This document shows, one piece after another, positions 1-7,118 of a stretch of DNA of 47,503 bases. Position 1 is the stretch's first letter; each line of letters opens with the position of its first letter. The notes below the pieces were generated by a model, which was given only the letters and a program-made list of their open reading frames with translations, ran no database searches and was not told the DNA's origin. Origin of the DNA: Sedimentisphaerales bacterium (lineage in GTDB: Bacteria; Planctomycetota; Phycisphaerae; Sedimentisphaerales; SG8-4); the NCBI GenBank assembly GCA_016928975.1, contig JAFGJR010000298.1:1-47503 (forward strand), given 5' to 3'. The translations under genes and the position numbers were made by a program.

Positions 1-74
1 CCTTCTACGATCCGTTTCCTCATCCTCGGGGCCTCAGGCATGCCGCATGAACCCAAACTTTTGGCGGGCGCGTC

Positions 75-197
75 AAACAAAGCCAATTTGGATCATGGGC
101 GAGACGCCCACGCCACGAGAGTGAATTCGCCATAAGCCATTTAGCGTAAAGGACTTATGTCATTTTGCAGGACGACGCGAAACAAAGCCAATTTGGA
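75..197. repeat. 18-bp direct repeat pair
   Basis: The 18-base word AAACAAAGCCAATTTGGA occurs at 75-92 and again exactly at 180-197. A GCG-containing context precedes each copy. The spacing is 105 bp start to start. Neither copy lies in a gene. The second copy is not followed by the GGGC..GCCC palindrome that follows the first, so the two words may be modular parts of a dispersed repeat. Confidence 0.75.
91..117 (+). repeat. Short palindromic dispersed repeat (GGGC-GCCC type), copy 1
   Basis: The core ATGGGCGAGACGCCCACGCC contains inverted arms GGGC and GCCC. It matches a second copy at 20422-20450 in most positions, differing mainly by transitions. In one frame this kind of sequence reads HGRDAHAT, a peptide string I associate with spurious open frames in related genomes, which suggests a widespread non-coding repeat. 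Its function is unknown. Confidence 0.55.
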
Positions 198-258
198 GCG
201 GTGGGCTTGGACGCTGTTTCTGAGCGGCGGAATGAACGAATCCGGCGTGAAAATGCTC

Positions 259-286
259 TTGTAATGCGTGCTCCCCGTGGTAAAAT
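259..286 (+). promoter_or_regulatory. Putative sigma-70 promoter of rpmE
   Basis: TTGTAA at 259-264 and TAAAAT at 281-286 are separated by 16 bp. Transcription would start near 293 and give a short leader before the rpmE start at 320. No other comparable hexamer pair is seen in this gap. Confidence 0.5.
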
Positions 287-319
287 GCATGGTTTCTGGT
301 CCATTTCGGAGTCCAAACG

Positions 320-559
320 ATGAAGGAAAAGATACATCCGAAGTACGAGAAGGTCGTGGTCCACTGCGGTTGTGGCAACACCTTCGAGACGCGCAGCACG
401 GCCGACGCGATCCACGCGGAAATCTGCTCGATGTGCCACCCGTTCTACACGGGCAAGCAGAAGTTCGTCGATACCGCCGGGCGGATCGAGCGGTTCACAA
501 AGAAGTACGGCAAGTCGTACATCAAAGGACCCAAAGAAGAGAAGCCGCCCCAGAAGTAG
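320..559 (+). CDS. rpmE: 50S ribosomal protein bL31
   Basis: The 79-residue protein is a typical zinc-binding (C+) form of bL31, a small protein of the large ribosomal subunit near the central protuberance. The start reads [12 protein letters not shown]. The metal ligands are visible as CGCGN near residue 17 and [11 protein letters not shown] near residue 36, the family's CxC and CxxC pairs. A GGAG about seven bases upstream supports the ATG at 320. The tail is lysine- and proline-rich ([11 protein letters not shown]). It lies 63 bp before prfA on the same strand, an rpmE-prfA order seen in many bacteria, so the two are probably co-transcribed from the promoter at 259-286. Confidence 0.96.
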   Translation: MKEKIHPKYEKVVVHCGCGNTFETRSTADAIHAEICSMCHPFYTGKQKFVDTAGRIERFTKKYGKSYIKGPKEEKPPQK

Positions 560-622
560 CTGCGCGATTCAGTTGAGAACAAGCTCCTGTTCCCGTCGAG
601 GCGGGTGCAGGGGCTTTTTATT

Positions 623-1747
623 ATGAACAAAGAACAGAACAACCTTCCGGCAATCCTGGATGAGATCGAGGCCCGGTATGAGGAGATCGACCGGCAGATC
701 TCCGACCCGGTCGTAACCAGGGATTCCGCCAGGCTTGTAGCGATCTCCAAAGAGCGAGGCAAGATCCACCCGGTCGTCGAGATGTACCGCGAGTATAAGT
801 CGGTCCTCAGAGGCATCGCGGAGGCCCGGCTGATGCTCGACGACCCGGCGGCCGATCCCGACCTCGAAGCTCTGGCGGAAGAGGAGGTCGAGCAGTTGAC
901 CGCCAAGCGGGACCGGCTGCTGAGCGAGATCCAGGACACGCTGATCATGGCCGACGACCTGCGGATCGGCTCGGTCATCGTGGAAATCCGGGCCGGCACC
1001 GGCGGCGAGGAGGCCGCTCTGTTCGCGCGGGACCTGTACGAGATGTACTTCAAGTATGCCTCGAGCCGACGGTGGAAGGTGGAGCAGCTCGACTTCAGCC
1101 CATCCGACAAGGGAGGCTTTCGCGAGATCATCTTCAACATCAAGGGCGACGGCGTGTGGGCGGAGCTGGGCTATGAGGGCGGCGGGCATCGCGTCCAGCG
1201 CGTCCCCGAGACCGAGGCGCAGGGTCGCATCCACACCTCCGCCGCGACCGTCGCCGTTCTTCCGGAGCCGGAGGAAGTGGATGTCGAAATCGATCCGAGC
1301 GACGTGGTCGAGCACGTCAGCCGGGCCAGCGGGCCGGGCGGACAGAACGTCAATAAGGTCAGCAGCGCCATCCGGCTCGAACACATCCCGACCGGGATCA
1401 CCGTGAACATGCGCGAGGAGTCCAGTCAGCACAAGAATCGTGCCAAGGCATGGCGAATCCTCCGCAGCCGAATCTACGAGCTCCACGAGAGCAAGCGCAG
1501 AGCCGAGCGGGACTCGCAGCGAAAGACGATGATCGGCTCCGGCGACCGGTCGGAGAAGATCCGGACGTACAACTTCCCGCAGAATCGCGTGACCGACCAC
1601 CGGATCGGCCTGTCGCTCTACAATCTCGACCGGATCGTCAGCGGCGACCTGGGTGAGCTGATCGCCGGGCTCCGGGAGTACGACCGGCAGCAACGCCTGA
1701 AGAATCTCCATTTCTCCTCCGGAGCGGGGGCATCAACATCGAAGTGA
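623..1747 (+). CDS. prfA: Peptide chain release factor 1
   Basis: This protein of 374 residues recognises UAA and UAG stop codons and triggers peptide release. The tail of the codon-recognition region reads RIHTSAATVAVLPEPEEVD, the RF1 form. The catalytic loop is SGPGGQNVNKVSSAIRLEH, with the universal GGQ whose glutamine is normally methylated by PrmC. The length fits the family (about 360). The ATG at 623 (MNKEQNNLPAI) is preferred over a GTG six codons upstream because the extra residues are unconserved in character. The usual downstream partner prmC is missing: the next gene is unrelated and separated by a repeat element. Confidence 0.96.
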   Translation: MNKEQNNLPAILDEIEARYEEIDRQISDPVVTRDSARLVAISKERGKIHPVVEMYREYKSVLRGIAEARLMLDDPAADPDLEALAEEEVEQLTAKRDRLLSEIQDTLIMADDLRIGSVIVEIRAGTGGEEAALFARDLYEMYFKYASSRRWKVEQLDFSPSDKGGFREIIFNIKGDGVWAELGYEGGGHRVQRVPETEAQGRIHTSAATVAVLPEPEEVDVEIDPSDVVEHVSRASGPGGQNVNKVSSAIRLEHIPTGITVNMREESSQHKNRAKAWRILRSRIYELHESKRRAERDSQRKTMIGSGDRSEKIRTYNFPQNRVTDHRIGLSLYNLDRIVSGDLGELIAGLREYDRQQRLKNLHFSSGAGASTSK

Positions 1748-1755
1748 TCGTGGTA

Positions 1756-1894
1756 AAGGGAATCCGAAATTCGAAACGAATTCGAATGTTCAAAACCCAG
1801 AATTCAAAACGGACATGCCGCCCGGCGCCAGCGTTTAGGTCATTTGGGTTTCGGATTTGTTTCAAATTTCGTGTTTCGGATTTCGGATTTGGCC
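1756..1894. repeat. Iterated-word dyad element A (TTCGGATTT type)
   Basis: The left part repeats words such as AATCCGAAATTCGAAAC and GAATTCGAATG. The right part repeats the complementary words TTTCGGATTT, TTTCAAATTTCG and GTTTCGGATTTCGG. Together they form a long imperfect inverted repeat with a GC-rich centre (GCCCGGCGCC). The element fills the space between prfA and the next gene and reaches to within five bases of that gene's start. It resembles elements B-F in this window in architecture, not in sequence. Confidence 0.7.
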
Positions 1895-1898
1895 TCGT

Positions 1899-3011
1899 AT
1901 GATCATCGTCGTCACAGGAATGGTGGGCCTCAGCAAGAAGGAATATCTTGAGAAGGTCTGCCACTGCGCGCGACAGCTCGGCAGAGCGGTGGAGCTGTGC
2001 AGCGTCGGCGACATGATGTACGCGGAGGCGCCGGACGTCACGCCGGGCAAGATCCTCGACATCTCCCTGAAACGGCTTCACTCCCTGCGCCGCAGCGTGT
2101 TCAAGGACATCATCGTGCGAGCCGGCCAGGTCCCCGACCTTATCGTCAACACGCACGCGACTTTCCGCTGGCGGCACGGTCTCTTCCCCGCCGTGGATTT
2201 CGACCAGATGCGGCAGCTCAATGCGGATATGTACGTATGCCTGATCGACGGCGTCGTCGCCATGCACCTGCGCTTACTCGAAAAGCACGCCCTGGAGCAC
2301 AGCCTGAAGGACCTGATCGTCTGGCGCGAGGAGGAGATCATCAGCACCGAGATGCTCTGCAAAGGCATCGATGACAAGATCCCCTTCTACTGCCTCGCTC
2401 GCGGCAGCAAGCAGGAGACCACGGAGACGTTCTGCCACCTTGCCTTTCACAGGCACCTCAAGAAGGCGTATCTCAGCTTTCCCATGACGGCGGTGTCGCG
2501 GATCCCTGCCGTGATGAAGGAGATCGAAGAGTTCCGCCGCCGGATGAAGCAGTGCTTCATCTGCTTCGATCCCGGCGACCTGGAGGAGGCCCACCTGCCC
2601 GTCCTGGCGAGGGAGGCCCGCGAGCAGGGACTCGATTCCATCGAGGCAGTCGCGTTGGATCGACCGGTCCGCCTGAGCGTCGAGGAGGTTCTGCAGATCG
2701 AGCATGACATCAACAGCCAGATCTACGCCCGCGACTTTCTGCTGATCGACCAGGCGGACATGATTGTCAGTTTCGTGCCCACCCTTCCGGACGGCCGGGC
2801 CGCCATCTCCAGCGGCGTCGAACGCGAGCTCCAGCACGCCCACGAGGCCTCCAAGGAAGTCTACGTCATCTGGACCGCCCGCCAGGCCCCCTCCGTCTTC
2901 GTCACCCAAACCGCCACCGCGCTCTTCCCCAGCATCGACGAAGCAGTGGAGTTCTTCCACACGCGCTACACCGCCGAAGAGATCTGCCCTTGCCCGGACG
3001 AGAATCCGTGA
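1899..3011 (+). CDS. Nucleotide-kinase-like / deoxyribosyltransferase-like two-domain protein
   Basis: This 370-residue protein has no confident name. The N-terminus MIIVVTGMVGLSKKEY looks like an adenylate-kinase-type P-loop (GxxGxxK), but the usual GKS/T is replaced by SKK, so ATP binding is uncertain. The middle (LIVNTHATFRWRHG, VCLIDGVVAMHLRL) keeps the feel of small P-loop kinases. The last 110 residues (NSQIYARDFLLIDQADMIV, SSGVERELQHA, KEVYVIWTA) resemble nucleoside 2-deoxyribosyltransferase-like folds, where an Asp, a Glu and Ser/Gly loops bind a nucleotide. I infer a nucleotide-binding or nucleotide-salvage role. A start 14 codons upstream would lie in repeat A, so the ATG at 1899 was chosen. 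Confidence 0.6.
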   Translation: MIIVVTGMVGLSKKEYLEKVCHCARQLGRAVELCSVGDMMYAEAPDVTPGKILDISLKRLHSLRRSVFKDIIVRAGQVPDLIVNTHATFRWRHGLFPAVDFDQMRQLNADMYVCLIDGVVAMHLRLLEKHALEHSLKDLIVWREEEIISTEMLCKGIDDKIPFYCLARGSKQETTETFCHLAFHRHLKKAYLSFPMTAVSRIPAVMKEIEEFRRRMKQCFICFDPGDLEEAHLPVLAREAREQGLDSIEAVALDRPVRLSVEEVLQIEHDINSQIYARDFLLIDQADMIVSFVPTLPDGRAAISSGVERELQHAHEASKEVYVIWTARQAPSVFVTQTATALFPSIDEAVEFFHTRYTAEEICPCPDENP

Positions 3012-3043
3012 GGCATCTTCCTCAACACCCGGCGTTCGGCTGG

Positions 3044-3274
3044 TCACTTGACCAGCTTCAGGAAATCATCGAGGGATAGGTTGGCTTGCTTGAGGATGTG
3101 CGAGAGGGTCGATCTCTTGATGGGTCGGTGAGCCGGAACGATCAGTTTCACCGTTTCGTCCGCCGTATGTTTGTGCAACCGGATATGGCTGCCCCTTTGG
3201 CGAACAACCACCCAACCATCACGACGGAGAGCATTGATGACTTTGTCGTAGTTCAGGCTGGGGACCTTGCTCAT
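3044..3274 (-). CDS. hicA: HicA-type mRNA interferase toxin
   Basis: The 76-residue protein matches the HicA family, small double-stranded-RNA-binding-fold toxins that cleave mRNA. The pattern is clear: LNYDKVINALRRDGWVVVRQ, then the catalytic histidine in GSHIRLHKH, then IVPAHRPIKRSTLSHILKQ. The length is normal. Its start codon overlaps the hicB stop by four bases (ATGA), so translation is probably coupled. The gene order here is antitoxin first (hicBA). It sits between two plus-strand housekeeping blocks with no other mobile signs nearby. Confidence 0.9.
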   Translation of the reverse strand: MSKVPSLNYDKVINALRRDGWVVVRQRGSHIRLHKHTADETVKLIVPAHRPIKRSTLSHILKQANLSLDDFLKLVK

Positions 3275-3474
3275 ATGGCGACTTCGACGATCTCGGCGGA
3301 AGGCGCGAAGTCCGAATCATCGTCGACTGGCTCCAGATACAGCTCGATCGCTTCCTTGATGTTCGCCAATGCCTGCTCGCGAGTATCCCCCTCACTGATA
3401 CAGCCTTGCAGGGACGGCACAAACGCCGTATACCCCCCCTCTTCACTCTTCTCCAACACAACCTTCAGTCTCAT
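3271..3474 (-). CDS. hicB: HicB-type antitoxin
   Basis: The 67-residue protein carries the partial RNase-H-like HicB fold: MRLKVVLEKSEEGGYTAFVP, SLQGCISEGDTREQALANI, KEAIELYLE. It should neutralise HicA by direct binding. It lacks the C-terminal DNA-binding extension of longer HicB proteins, so self-regulation through the operator at 3523-3554 would need another factor or the toxin complex. The ATG at 3474 was chosen because the upstream extension (rich in Met, Trp and Cys) is unlike the family and approaches the promoter. Confidence 0.88.
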   Translation of the reverse strand: MRLKVVLEKSEEGGYTAFVPSLQGCISEGDTREQALANIKEAIELYLEPVDDDSDFAPSAEIVEVAI

Positions 3475-3522
3475 GAATGCACTCCAGCAAGACCATGCCA
3501 TGCACATCTGACGGACCGCGCC

Positions 3523-3554
3523 AATTGTAACGATCATGCCGATGGATTACAATT
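3523..3554 (-). promoter_or_regulatory. hicBA promoter overlapped by an 8-bp inverted repeat
   Basis: On the minus strand TTGTAA (3547-3552) and TACAAT (3524-3529) are 17 bp apart. The two hexamers are themselves the arms of an inverted repeat AATTGTAA (3523-3530) and TTACAATT (3547-3554). A repressor bound here would cover both promoter boxes. Transcription would start near 3517. Confidence 0.6.
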
Positions 3555-3671
3555 CCGTATTGCGGCCATGTGAACTGTGGACAGGCATAGATCGACGTGT
3601 TCTGCTCGCTGTGCTACCGGAAAGCCGATGGCTCCCGTTTGCATCTGGCGCTATTGAGGGGATTCACACCT

Positions 3672-4001
3672 ATGACAGAGGAATTCGTGAGTGAGGCGAT
3701 TCGGCCGGTGGCGGGGACGTTCGATGCGGGCGGGATGACGCGGGGCGAGCCGGGATTGCCGCAGCGATTCGTGTGGAGGGACCAGGAGTACACCCTTGCG
3801 GCCGTGCTCCAGGCATGGAAGGAGGACGGGCCGTGCAAGCACGGCAGCGGCGAGATGTATCTGCGCAAGCACTGGTTCAAGATCCTCACCGAGCAGGGCA
3901 CGCAGATGACGCTCTGCTTCGAGCGCCAGGCGCGGTCCAAGCGTCAGAACAAAGCTCGGTGGTGGCTCTATACAATCGACCGGGAGCGCCCGCCCGGCTG
4001 A
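3672..4001 (+). CDS. DUF6504-like small protein
   Basis: This 109-residue protein of unknown function begins MTEEFVSEAIRPVAGTFDAG. It contains LPQRFVWRDQEYTLAAVLQ, then WKEDGPCKHGSGEMYLRKHW, and ends RWWLYTIDRERPPG. The pattern of a WRxxxY strand followed by a W..G...R..W segment and a closing WxLyxi strand resembles the small beta-barrel family DUF6504, but I cannot verify this. The ATG at 3672 was chosen over one 25 codons upstream because the extra residues look non-coding. It precedes deoC by 92 bp, and a separate promoter probably serves deoC. Confidence 0.55.
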   Translation: MTEEFVSEAIRPVAGTFDAGGMTRGEPGLPQRFVWRDQEYTLAAVLQAWKEDGPCKHGSGEMYLRKHWFKILTEQGTQMTLCFERQARSKRQNKARWWLYTIDRERPPG

Positions 4002-4016
4002 TGGCAGAGATGTCCC

Positions 4017-4046
4017 TTGCGGATCGCACCGGCGATGGCGTACGAT
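4017..4046 (+). promoter_or_regulatory. Putative promoter of the deoC-scpB run
   Basis: TTGCGG (4017-4022) and TACGAT (4041-4046) are 18 bp apart. Transcription would begin near 4053, about 40 bases before deoC. The -35 box is only a moderate match. Confidence 0.4.
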
Positions 4047-4093
4047 GACCATGCTCAGAAATACACGGCACTGGACCTTTGAGGTTTTGACGA

Positions 4094-4792
4094 ATGACGT
4101 TCGAATCGGCGGCGCGAGGAAAGGACATCGCGGGATGCATCGATTACACGCTGTTGAAGGCGGAGGCGACGCGGGAGGAGATTCTGCGGCTGTGTGACGA
4201 CGCGGTGGCCTGGGGTTTCCACACCGTGTGCGTGAACGGACGGTGGGTGTCCATGGCGGCGGAACGATTGGTCGGCACGAAGGTGAAGGTCGCGAGCGTG
4301 GTGAGTCTGCCGCTTGGCGCCGACACCACCAGGATCAAGGCCGCACAGGCGAGGGAGGCGATTGACGCCGGCGCGGATGAGATCGACATGGTCGCCGACC
4401 TGGCCGCCATCATTGAAGCGGATGCATCGTATCTGTTGCGTCAACTGCGGTCCGTGCTCAGGGAGTGCCGGTCCATGAGGCCACCAGTGCTGCTGAAAGT
4501 CATCATTGAATCGGCGGCTCTGACTCACGAGCAGAAGGTCTTCGCCTGCCAGATCGCCCAGCAGGCGGGCGTCGATTTCATCAAGACGAGCACCGGGATG
4601 CACCCGGCCGGCGGAGCGACAGTGGAGGATGTCAGGCTGATCAAAGAGACATCGCCAAGCTGCAAAGTGAAAGCCGCCGGCGGGATCAAGACCGCCCAGC
4701 AGGTCCTGGCCATGCTGGAAGCGGGCGCCGATCGAATCGGCACGTCTGCCGGTGTCCAGATCATGCAGGAACTTGCGGCAACGAGGGAATGA
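4094..4792 (+). CDS. deoC: Deoxyribose-phosphate aldolase
   Basis: The 232-residue protein is a class I aldolase that splits 2-deoxyribose 5-phosphate into glyceraldehyde 3-phosphate and acetaldehyde in deoxynucleoside breakdown. It shows the expected landmarks: CIDYTLLKAEATREE at the start, EIDMVADLAA, LLKVIIESAALT, the Schiff-base lysine in GVDFIKTSTGMHPAGGA and the second lysine in CKVKAAGGIK. GADRIGTSAG closes the phosphate site. The length is normal. It opens a run of genes with overlapping ends: its stop overlaps the pabB start by four bases (ATGA). The link between deoC and folate genes is probably only transcriptional. Confidence 0.94.
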   Translation: MTFESAARGKDIAGCIDYTLLKAEATREEILRLCDDAVAWGFHTVCVNGRWVSMAAERLVGTKVKVASVVSLPLGADTTRIKAAQAREAIDAGADEIDMVADLAAIIEADASYLLRQLRSVLRECRSMRPPVLLKVIIESAALTHEQKVFACQIAQQAGVDFIKTSTGMHPAGGATVEDVRLIKETSPSCKVKAAGGIKTAQQVLAMLEAGADRIGTSAGVQIMQELAATRE

Positions 4793-6255
4793 TGGCAGGT
4801 GACAAGCACTGCGCCTGCAGAGTCCACTGCAAAAGCGTCCACGCGAACACAAGCCCGGGGGCACTGACCGAGGTCGTCTCGACGTTGGCGTCGCCTGCCA
4901 TTCTCGGGGGCAATCCGGCCAAAGTCTATGAAGATGGATTCAGTTACTGGGCCGCCGAGCCGAGGGACATGTTCGTATTCGAAACCGGGCAAAGCGATCC
5001 CCTGGCAAGACTCCAGGAGACCCTGGACCGATACACCCTGACGAACGACTCGTTCGTCCGTCACAACCGGGATGACATTCAAGCGGACACTTCGACCTCG
5101 CCTGACGGGATGTTCACAGGCGGCTGGATCGGGCATTTCAGCTACGAGCTGGGCCGGCATATCGAGCGTCTGCCCGGCGCTGCTGTGGATGACCTGCAAA
5201 TCCCTCGCATTCGGTTGTGCTTCTACGACCGTGTAATTGCTTACGACCATCGCCGCGATGTCTTCTGGATCACCGCCCTGGAGTTGCCCGGCGACCGTGA
5301 GAGCCCTGAGGAGAAGATCGCCGCCGTTGAGCGTTGGCTCAGGCAATCGCAGCAGACAGAACCTGCGGCGCTGCCCGCCGTGGACATCGAGAACATCGAC
5401 GTCGACCAGGTCCGGCGGAATATGACGCAGGATGCCTATCTCGACGCCGTACGGCGGATCAAACGCCACATTCATGACGGCGACATCTACCAGGCGAACT
5501 TCTCCCATCGCTTCGAGCACCCCTTCCAGGGCACAGCGGCCCGACTGTTCCACTGGCAAAACTGCCATAATCCGAGCGGCTATGCCGCCTATCTCGACGC
5601 CCGCGACTTCCAGATCGTCAGCGCGTCGCCCGAGATGTTCATCGCGATCCAAGACGGCCGGATCCGTACGAAGCCGATCAAGGGGACACGCCCGCGAATC
5701 AACGCCTGTGACGAACAGGCATCGAAACTCAATGCGCAACGGTTCCAGGAACTCCTGACCAGTGAAAAGGAGCAGGCGGAACTCAACATGATCATTGACC
5801 TGGAGCGCAACGATGTGGCGCGGATCTGCAAACCGGGCACTCGCCGAGTCATCCAGCCCCGGACGATTGAGAGGTATCCGAGCGTGTTTCACGCCGTGGC
5901 CACGGTCGGTGGGGAGCTGCGGGACGACGTCACCTTCAGCGATGTCCTCAAGGCCATGTTCCCCGGCGGCTCGATCACCGGTGCACCCAAAATCCGCGCC
6001 ATGGAGATCATCGACGAGCTCGAGCCTACGGCCAGAGGGATCTACACCGGCGCGATCGGCTTCATCGGCCTCGACGGCACTGTCTGCTTGAATATCGCCA
6101 TTCGAACCGCTATCATCACCAACGGCAGCGCCTTCGTGCAGACGGGAGGCGGGATTGTCGCCGACTCCGATCCACAGGCCGAGTGGGCCGAGACGATCAC
6201 AAAGGCCAGGGCACTTTTGGCCGGCATCAGGGCGGTCGAAGACACAGGACGATGA
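4789..6255 (+). CDS. pabB: Aminodeoxychorismate synthase component I
   Basis: The 488-residue protein belongs to the chorismate-binding family and should make 4-amino-4-deoxychorismate, the precursor of p-aminobenzoate for folate. The C-terminal catalytic part is clear: HDGDIYQANFSHRF, KPIKGTRPR with the PabB-type active lysine (anthranilate synthase has Ala-Thr-type sequence here), ELNMIIDLERNDVAR, MFPGGSITGAPKIRAM and GGGIVADSDPQAEWAET. The first roughly 30 residues are Cys/His-rich and poorly conserved in character, so the true start could lie slightly downstream. PabC follows with a four-base overlap. The glutaminase partner PabA is not in the window. Confidence 0.92.
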   Translation: MMAGDKHCACRVHCKSVHANTSPGALTEVVSTLASPAILGGNPAKVYEDGFSYWAAEPRDMFVFETGQSDPLARLQETLDRYTLTNDSFVRHNRDDIQADTSTSPDGMFTGGWIGHFSYELGRHIERLPGAAVDDLQIPRIRLCFYDRVIAYDHRRDVFWITALELPGDRESPEEKIAAVERWLRQSQQTEPAALPAVDIENIDVDQVRRNMTQDAYLDAVRRIKRHIHDGDIYQANFSHRFEHPFQGTAARLFHWQNCHNPSGYAAYLDARDFQIVSASPEMFIAIQDGRIRTKPIKGTRPRINACDEQASKLNAQRFQELLTSEKEQAELNMIIDLERNDVARICKPGTRRVIQPRTIERYPSVFHAVATVGGELRDDVTFSDVLKAMFPGGSITGAPKIRAMEIIDELEPTARGIYTGAIGFIGLDGTVCLNIAIRTAIITNGSAFVQTGGGIVADSDPQAEWAETITKARALLAGIRAVEDTGR

Positions 6256-7118
6256 TGACCAGGAAGGTCTTTCTCAATGACGGCATAGTCGATTCCGACC
6301 AGGCGCATCTGTCTGTGGCGGAGAGCGGATTCCTGTATGGCGCCGGGCTGTTCGAGACCATGCGCAGTCGCAACGGCGTTGTCTTTCGCCGACAGGACCA
6401 TCTCGACCGGCTGTTTCACAGTGCCGCTGTACTGTCGATCCACCACTCGTACGAGAAGGCGTACATCGGCGATGCTATCGACAAGCTGCTGCAAGCGAAC
6501 GAGCTGAGCGAGGCGCGTCTGAGGCTGACCCTGACGAACGGTCCTCTAATGGAATCGCAAGACCAGCGCACGCCCACGCTGCTGATCACCGCCACGGAGT
6601 TCCAGCCCTATCCTGCGGAGTACTACAAGGCAGGCGTTCTGGTCATCCTGAGTCCGTTCCGGCAGAACGCGACGGACCCAACGTGCGGACATAAGACAAC
6701 CTGTTACTATCCACGTCTGCTGGCGCTGAGCCTGGCTCGTCAGAAGGGAGCCGTCGAGGCCCTCTGGTTCACCTCGGACAACCGCCTGGCCGAGGGATGC
6801 GTCAGCAATGTGTTCCTCGTGAAGAATTCGGTTCTCTATACCCCGCCGGTCGAGACGCCGGTCCTGCCGGGCATCGCCCGGAAAGCCGTCCGACAGTTGG
6901 CTCAACAGCAGTCCATCGACCTGGTGGAGAAGGACCTATCGATAGATGACCTGCTCAACGCCGACGAGGTCTTCCTGACCAACGTCATCATGGAGGTGCT
7001 GCCGGTCATCCAGGTAGAGAGGCGTACCGTCGGTGACGGCAAACTCGGGCCTGTGACCACGAAGATGCGAGAGGGCTTTCTTCGAGCAATCGATGAGGAG
7101 TGCAGGAATGAAGGTTAA
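6252..7118 (+). CDS. pabC: Aminodeoxychorismate lyase (class IV PLP enzyme)
   Basis: The 288-residue protein is a fold-type IV pyridoxal-phosphate enzyme. FLNDGIVDSDQAHLSVAESG and FLYGAGLFETMRSRNG open the domain. The PLP lysine lies in GHKTTCYYPRL, and DNRLAEGCVSNVFLVKN and DEVFLTNVIMEVLPV are the usual cofactor-binding stretches. D-amino-acid or branched-chain aminotransferases share this fold, but the position directly behind pabB, with overlapping ATGA, argues for the lyase that releases p-aminobenzoate and pyruvate. Two ATGs in a row (6252, 6255) make the start uncertain by one residue. Confidence 0.88.
   Translation: MMTRKVFLNDGIVDSDQAHLSVAESGFLYGAGLFETMRSRNGVVFRRQDHLDRLFHSAAVLSIHHSYEKAYIGDAIDKLLQANELSEARLRLTLTNGPLMESQDQRTPTLLITATEFQPYPAEYYKAGVLVILSPFRQNATDPTCGHKTTCYYPRLLALSLARQKGAVEALWFTSDNRLAEGCVSNVFLVKNSVLYTPPVETPVLPGIARKAVRQLAQQQSIDLVEKDLSIDDLLNADEVFLTNVIMEVLPVIQVERRTVGDGKLGPVTTKMREGFLRAIDEECRNEG

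Larger units (their letters stand above)
1..319. other. Intergenic region with repeats and rpmE promoter
   Basis: I see no convincing gene here. The stretch holds an 18-bp direct repeat (75-92 and 180-197), a short palindromic repeat of a family seen again near 20422 (91-117), and a promoter-like pair of hexamers at 259-286 just upstream of rpmE. Short open frames exist on both strands but lack ribosome binding sites and recognisable protein sequence. Confidence 0.6.
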
